The notes beneath the pieces were generated by a model. It saw only the letters and a program-made list of their open reading frames with translations, had not been told where the DNA came from and did not search any database. From positions 31,897,750-31,961,749 of the forward strand of contig CM022671.1 of the NCBI GenBank assembly GCA_012295275.1: DNA of 64,000 nucleotides, written 5' to 3'. Below are positions 58,744 through 64,000 of the stretch, piece after piece (positions within the stretch are counted from its first letter, which is position 1; every line of letters begins with the position of its first letter). The stretch is from Chrysomallon squamiferum (lineage: Eukaryota > Mollusca > Gastropoda > Neomphalida > Peltospiridae). A program made the translations under genes and the position numbers.

Positions 58744-61700
58744 CTGAGAGAAAAATAAGTTAATAATTAGCTGACATTCTCTTTTATTTTTAATTTGTAT
58801 GTTTACTGATATATCTTAAAATTCAGGACTTAATGATCAGAAAATTTGTAATTTGAATTTACTTTATTGTATTTTTTTTTTTTTTTTTTTTTTTATCATT
58901 ATTATTATTTTAATGGGTTGAAGTCTTTGTTATTATTTTTGAAAGGGAAGTTCATGGGCTTTGGTGTAGTTTAATTTTAAAAAGAAACTAAACTATTCAA
59001 AAAAAAAAAAATGTAAAAAATAAAAAAATAAAAATAAAGAAGAGTAAGAATAAAACCATATGGGCCAAAAACAAAAATAGCTAAAGAATTATGCATTTAT
59101 AGATTCATGTATCAGTTCTTTTAATTTGTATTAAAATTATATTCACATGTGATATTTATAGTATATGGATCAATAAAATAAAATAATTAAAAACTGGGTA
59201 GTTCATTACAGTTCTAAAAACAAAATGATGTAAATAATTTGTAAAATGTTTAACAAAATAGATAACTTCTTTTCATCTGAAATCCAACAGATTATAAATT
59301 TACACAGAAATTGATTAAAAACAAAAACCAATGATATTCTGGAATTTATCCCAATTCCTTACTTTTTTATAGAGTGATTTCAGATCAAAATACCATTTTT
59401 TTTTAAATCAGCAAATTAATTAAGTAATAAAATTACATTAAATTCAACAGGTCTTTGTCTTTTTCATGTTTATTAGTGAATATGGATGTTACAAGTGTTA
59501 TCAGAATATATAAAACCACGCATAAATATAGATAAAGCAAAACAAAATTAATATTTCATTTCTTCTGAAGTAACAATTATATAATTTTTATGAAGTGCAT
59601 AATGAACTTGGAAAAGAAATTAATACAAGTTTATTATGAAATGCTGTAAATAATTATAAAACGAAAAAAGAAAGAGATAACAGAATTGTTAGAATTATTT
59701 AATATATCTATAATTATAATGTCTGCTAAACTATCTGGAATGAATATTGAAAGTGAAACAAAAATGTTTGTTAAATTTCAACTTCAGTCATCTGGGGAAT
59801 TTTCTCATCCAGTAAGATCTGTGGACTGACGCTGTAGACTTTTTTTTCATTGGAGCTCCAACCATCAGGGATCCATTTTCATGGCTTCCAAAGGGTCCCA
59901 CTTGTATCATTTCCCGCAGCCTCGAAGAATTGAGGTTGTAAGAGTCCTGAACATTGTGTGTTTGGCCAGCAACAGTGTCTGGAAGCATCCTGAGAAAAAA
60001 ATAAAAGTTAATAATTAGCTGTAAAATATTACAATCTGAAATAACAGATATTGATTGTTGTCGTTCATTATTATTATTATTATAACATATATTAGGTTAT
60101 TTTAGTAATTATTTTTGTGTAAGATGATGACATTTTTTTATTCTTTTAATTTTTTCTTTTTTTCTTATTTAATTTGTGTTTATTGACATAACTTAAAATT
60201 CAGGCTTAATGATAAAAAAATAAAGAAGAGTAAAAATAAAACCAAATGGGCAAAGAAAAAAACCAACTAAAGAATTATGTATTTTAGTTTTAACTAAAAT
60301 GATATTCGTATGTCATATTTATAGTATATGGATCAATAAAATAAATGTTTAGTCACTTGTTTCTGACAACTTTAATCTCACCTCAGATCTTGGATATAGT
60401 TCTGCGAAGAATAAACGTTATGCATTTTGTATTTCAGGTAGTATCTGAATGAAGCAGCAGCAATGAGAGCCAAGACAATGAGACAAGACACAACAATCAC
60501 AGCAATGATGACAGCAGAGAGACCAGAATCAACTTGTGGGTTAACAAGAACCTGAATGGTAATCGGATGACTGTAAGCATTATCTCCATCCTTGATGATG
60601 AAAGATACATTTGCTGAACCAGTGAAATTTGGAATATGATACAGCCAGAGCTGCTGTTTAGATATAGTACCAGGTGTTCCTGCAAAAAAGTCTTCTGTAT
60701 CATATTGTTCTGAAGGTGATGGAGTTAATGAAAAGTTCAGAGTTGGTGACAGTTCTGGAAATATCTGGAAGTATGAAAGACTATCATTAGCGTCTGCATC
60801 TGTCATCCAGAAAGTGCCTACAAGATGTTTTGTTTTATCATTTGTGAGTTCTACCTCCACCAGTCTTTCTTCTGCAGAATTCAACAACAGACTGTCACTG
60901 GAATTTTGGAAAAACAGAGTTGGAGCATCATTGACATTGTCCACTATTATAGTGATAAATGCTGTAAGAGTGTGAGGCTTAGCACCTGGAACATTTATCA
61001 CCTCAGTAGCAGATATTTCTATTTCATCAACACCAGTGAAATCCTGTTGAGGCATGTACTGCAACAATCCATCAAGAGAAACATTGGCTGTGCCGTGCTT
61101 GGGTTGAGTTTTTATAGCAAATATCAGCTCATCTCCTTCAGCATCAACAAATTCAATTGAAGCCTTCAGAATATTATCTTCTTTACCATCTACCTTTGTG
61201 GTGACAATAGAAGGGATGGAATTACGAAGTTCAGGTCTAATTTCTACTACAATGAAATGTCTAGGAGAAGACAAATCTTGGGTACTTCGTTTTTCATAGT
61301 TAGGATTCCCAAAGGATAATGATGCTTGTGTGAAAGCTTTTTCACATACCTGAACAAAAACACAGCTTGTTTAAAATGATAATAAATAGTATTTATAAAA
61401 AAAAAAATTATATTATCTGATATAATTCTTAATTTAATTTATAATAGATATCTCAAAGTACGAGAACTGAAATAATGTTTGCAAAAATAATAATTTTCAG
61501 ACATTTTAATAAAATGATATTCATAGGTCATATTTATAATACATGTAATAATAATAATATAAACAGCAAATACTCTTGTTTCAGTTTGCTAAACAGAAAT
61601 GTGGATATTCATATGCCAAAATTCAGTAATGACAACAATAACAATAATAACAATAAAAATAACAATAATAACAGTAATAACAATAATAGTAATAATAACA

Positions 61701-63159
61701 GTAACAATGATATTTAATTAATAAATAGAACAATTACTTCAGTATGAAATGATTCAGCAGTCAGGATGTTTTGGTTTTCCATACCACAAGGTTCCTGTAT
61801 ACTTCGCCATACCTGAGCATCTGAACATAAAATATAAAAATAATATTACTAACATGTAGCTTAATATAAACAGTACATTAACAAAATATAATATTATTAT
61901 AATGAATAATATAACAAGTATCTGTTTTATTGTCATCAATTATTATTAAATTTGTTATATAAATATTAGTTCTGTTTATAAGGCTCTTCTCTAAAATATT
62001 ATATTTAAAAATAAAATAAATTAGGATTTATAAAACAGGTTGACTATAATGAGAGAGCTGCAGATACTTTTATATAGTTTTAATAATTTGGTAAATGAAA
62101 TAAAGTTTGTGTACACTAAAATATCAGAAAGCTATAAAATTTATTATCACTGCTGCTGAGAATTTTTTTTTCAGAATTTGAGATAGTTGAGTTTAAACCT
62201 GTAATTCAAAAAAACTTACGGTTATCCCAGTATATAAGAGTAGGTTCAAGTCCATGAGTTAAATTTGTTTTTTCCAGTTGCTTTGTCACATTTATTTTCT
62301 TTTTCAGTCTGATCTGTGGAACTGGGGCAAGGTAAAACATTGGTTTTTGTATTGATACGAGTCTAAAAAACAAAACAAAATAAAACTAGATCAATAATAT
62401 TTATTTAATATTTTGTCATATTTAATGTTTCTGTATGTTTTCATCTGTATATGTGTGAATGTACATATGTGTGTGCATGCATGTTGTATCTTTGTATATG
62501 TAAGTAGGCACAGTGGAAAGAAAAATGAAACAGAAAGAAGAAAAATACATTGAAAAAAATTAAAATGTCTGAATGTTAAAAAAAGAAAAAAGATGAAAAT
62601 AATTAAAAGAAGAATTTAAAAGTAAAAGAATAATAGAAAGGAAGAGAGAAAACTCACCTGTCATGGAGAAATCTTGACAGTTGTTCTGACGTCAGTTCTG
62701 GGTCAGCTATATAAGGGAGATAACCTGCTGAAGCTGTTGAACCATACAGGCTCTGTACATCTGACTTCTCTAGAACACCCACAGTCAGACGACCATCATC
62801 AACTGAACAGAAAGAAAATTATTTCAGTAACAGAAAACAGATGTGTCTTGAATTACAAAACATTTACAGTTAAAAGCTAAATCTTAAAGTACAAAATAAA
62901 ATTATGAACAAACTAAATTGTAAGTTCAAAATAAAATTATGCAAAAATTAAATATAACTCTGAAATTAAAGAAACATATTTGTGTAGCATGTATTAAAGA
63001 AACTGCTATTACTAAATATGTTGTTTTTGTAATTACCTTCAAAATCTAATTCAAGCTCTGGTTTTTCACTTGAACTGGTGGAATCATTTTCTCTTAATTC
63101 TCCTCTGGTATTCACAGTGAGGTGTGTTTTTCCTGTCATCAGCAGTTTGTCTTTCACTC
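58575..63159 (-). CDS. Gene C: type I membrane protein with cadherin-like repeats and alternative last exons (5' end beyond window)
   Basis: Exons, 5' to 3': 63159-63037, 62802-62658, 62362-62220, 61820-61738, 61349-60382, then either 59989-59771 or 58743-58575. All phases join. The first visible exon starts at an acceptor, so more exons lie to the right. The ectodomain contains beta-sandwich repeats with the tandem-95/cadherin-like ending D-N-V-N-D-A-P-T, then one transmembrane helix and a short cytoplasmic tail. Such proteins usually serve in adhesion or as cell-surface receptors; this is inference. The gene is convergent with B. No close named homologue was recognised. Confidence 0.8.
59771..59989 (-). 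CDS. Gene C last exon f (proximal copy), frameshifted in an A-run
   Basis: Acceptor CTCAG at 59990 in the phase set by exon e. It reads MLPDTVAGQTHNVQDSYNLN, SSRLREMIQVGPFGSHENGS, LMVGAPMKKKSTASV and stops at 59788-59790. In a second frame the same DNA gives SPQILLDEKIPQMTEVEI and a stop at 59771-59773, matching the end of the distal copy. The frames meet at eight consecutive A on the minus strand (59840-59847); one more A would join them. Compared with copy g it has an extra segment of about 17 residues (within GPFGSHENGSLMVGAPMKKK). As read, the tail is basic and ends early. Confidence 0.7.
60382..61349 (-). CDS. Gene C exon e: two cadherin-like repeats and transmembrane helix
   Basis: 968 nt (322 codons). 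After VCEKAFTQASLSFGNPNYEK the first repeat reads FVDAEGDELIFAIKTQPKHG, LDGLLQYMPQQDFTGVDEIE and FITIIVDNVNDAPTLFFQN: the D-x-E-G-D-x-L, G-x-L-x-Y-x-P-x-x-x-F-x-G-x-D and D-x-N-D-A-P motifs of the tandem-95/cadherin-like fold. The second has WMTDADANDSLSYFQIFPEL, LWLYHIPNFTGSANVSFIIK and ITIQVLVNP. A hydrophobic stretch SAVIIAVIVVSCLIVLALIA follows, then basic RYYLKYK, giving a type I topology. The N-V-N-D-A-P motif in this fold often binds calcium. The exon ends in phase 2 and can join either last exon. Confidence 0.85.
61738..63159 (-). CDS. Gene C exons a-d: extracellular segment
   Basis: Exon a (63159-63037) GVKDKLLMTGKTHLTVNTRG; exon b (62802-62658) VDDGRLTVGVLEKSDVQSLY and LPYIADPELTSEQLSRFLHD; exon c (62362-62220) LVSIQKPMFYLAPVPQIRLK and NLTHGLEPTLIYWDN; exon d (61820-61738) HAQVWRSIQEPCGMENQN. 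Intron phases 1, 2, 1, 0 match throughout. The LTVNTRGEL and GRLTVGVL strands could belong to a beta-sandwich unit, but no domain is clear. Two Cys across exon d and the start of exon e (EPCGMENQ, VCEKAFTQ) may pair. Confidence 0.75.
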
Positions 63160-63489
63160 CTAAATTTTTAAAATTAATTTAAAAGGTAGGACCAGATTTA
63201 GTTAAATATAAATAAAACACTAAAAAAGAACAACCCTGAAATTTACTTTTAAAACAAATAAATAAACACTTATTTTATTATAATATTATTGATAAAATGT
63301 AATGCAAATAAGGACAAAATCAAATGACTTTTGAAACTCATCTGAGGCTATCAAATTATGAAATGTACATTCATGTTCAAACCTTAGAATCAAGTCACAC
63401 AATAAATTAATATTTTGGGATGTCTTTAAGCTACAGCATGCTTTTCTAAATTAAAAACATCATAGTAATTCAAAGTGCCACTAATGTTG

Positions 63490-64000
63490 GGTCACAGTTA
63501 TACATAAACATATATAATAATAAAGAAAATTAAATATGTAGAGCCAAATATTGATAATACAAACTAAATATGTAGAACTGTGTAGTGATAATTAAAAACT
63601 ACATATGAAGAACTGTATGGTGATACTAAAAACTAAATGTAGAACAATCTATTCATAATAAAAACTAAATATGTAGAACCATATACTGATAATAAACAGT
63701 AAATTTGTAGAATCTTATAAGGATAATGAAAACTAAGTATGTAGAACCATGTGTTGATAATAAAAACTAAATATGTAGAATCTTATATGTGATAATAAAA
63801 ACTAAATATGTAGAATCGAATATTAATAATAAAAACTATATATATAGGACTATATATATATATTGATAATAAAAAACAAAATATGTGGAATCTTATATGT
63901 GATAATAAAAACTAAATATGTAAAACCATGTATTGATAATAAAAAATAAATATGTAGAACTAAATATTGATAATAAAAACTAAATACATAGGACCATATA
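63490..64000. repeat. ~33-bp minisatellite upstream in gene C, running off the window
   Basis: About 15 imperfect copies of GATAATAAAAACTAAATATGTAGAACCATATATT fill the last 500 bp. The array is not closed by the window edge. It lies in an intron or 5' region of gene C. Confidence 0.85.

Larger units (their letters stand above)
57948..60350. repeat. Tandem segmental duplication (~1.24 kb unit) containing gene C's last exon
   Basis: Two copies, about 57948-59187 and 59188-60350. Shared landmarks in the same order: AAAAACTGG(G/A)(T/G)AGTTCATTACA at 57954 and 59190; TTCCTTAC...AGAG(A/T)GATTTCAGATCAAA near 58077-58108 and 59355-59388; GTCTTTTTCATGTTTATTAG near 58156 and 59456; ATATTTCxTTTCTTCTGAAG near 58233 and 59550; the last exon; AGTTAATAATTAGCTG near 58758 and 60008; TTCAGGxxTTAATGAT near 58823 and 60201; GTATATGGATCAATAAAATAAA near 59161 and 60326. 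Copies have diverged by substitutions and indels but remain alignable end to end. Confidence 0.85.

Overview
This is eukaryotic, AT-rich, intron-rich DNA dense in microsatellites, minisatellites and small decayed DNA transposons. The gene style (giant secreted modular proteins, GT-AG introns, many short exons) suggests an invertebrate, most likely a lophotrochozoan such as a mollusc. That placement is inference. No tRNA, rRNA or CRISPR array was seen.

Three protein genes can be reconstructed from exons whose splice phases join without conflict, apart from two apparent frameshifts. Gene A (minus strand, start codon 28395, running off the left edge) has 34 visible exons, about 2,253 codons. It encodes a secreted protein with a vitellogenin/large-lipid-transfer N-terminal module, a long helical region, a LECT2/peptidase-M23-like domain lacking one zinc ligand, a very cationic segment, a Cys-rich beta module, a PAN/apple-like segment and fibronectin-like repeats marked by D-T/S-x-P-P. 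Five R-x-K-R sites suggest the precursor is cut into chains. Gene B (plus strand, 29327-52574, 20 exons, about 3.3 thousand codons) starts 0.9 kb away, head to head with A. It has a signal peptide, a PLAT/LH2 domain, an EGF-like Cys cluster and at least 14 repeats of the same D-x-x-P-P type. Its reading frame breaks once in an A-run near 50785. Gene C (minus strand, 63159-58575, 5' end outside the window) is a type I membrane protein with cadherin-like repeats and two tandemly duplicated last exons encoding alternative cytoplasmic tails. One of these is also frameshifted in an A-run.

Layout: 1-28395 gene A; 28396-29326 shared divergent promoter region; 29327-52574 gene B; 52575-58574 AT-rich intergenic DNA with a tRNA-like SINE fragment; 57948-60350 a tandem duplication of about 1.24 kb carrying gene C's last exon; 60382-63159 the rest of C; 63500-64000 a minisatellite. 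Introns hold four or five short terminal-inverted-repeat elements, at least three of them pogo/Tigger-like. A 27-bp minisatellite in gene B appears to have grown from the end of one such element.

A and B share a repeat type and a promoter region, so they may be co-expressed secreted partners or products of one ancestral locus. No function beyond the domain level can be read from the sequence.
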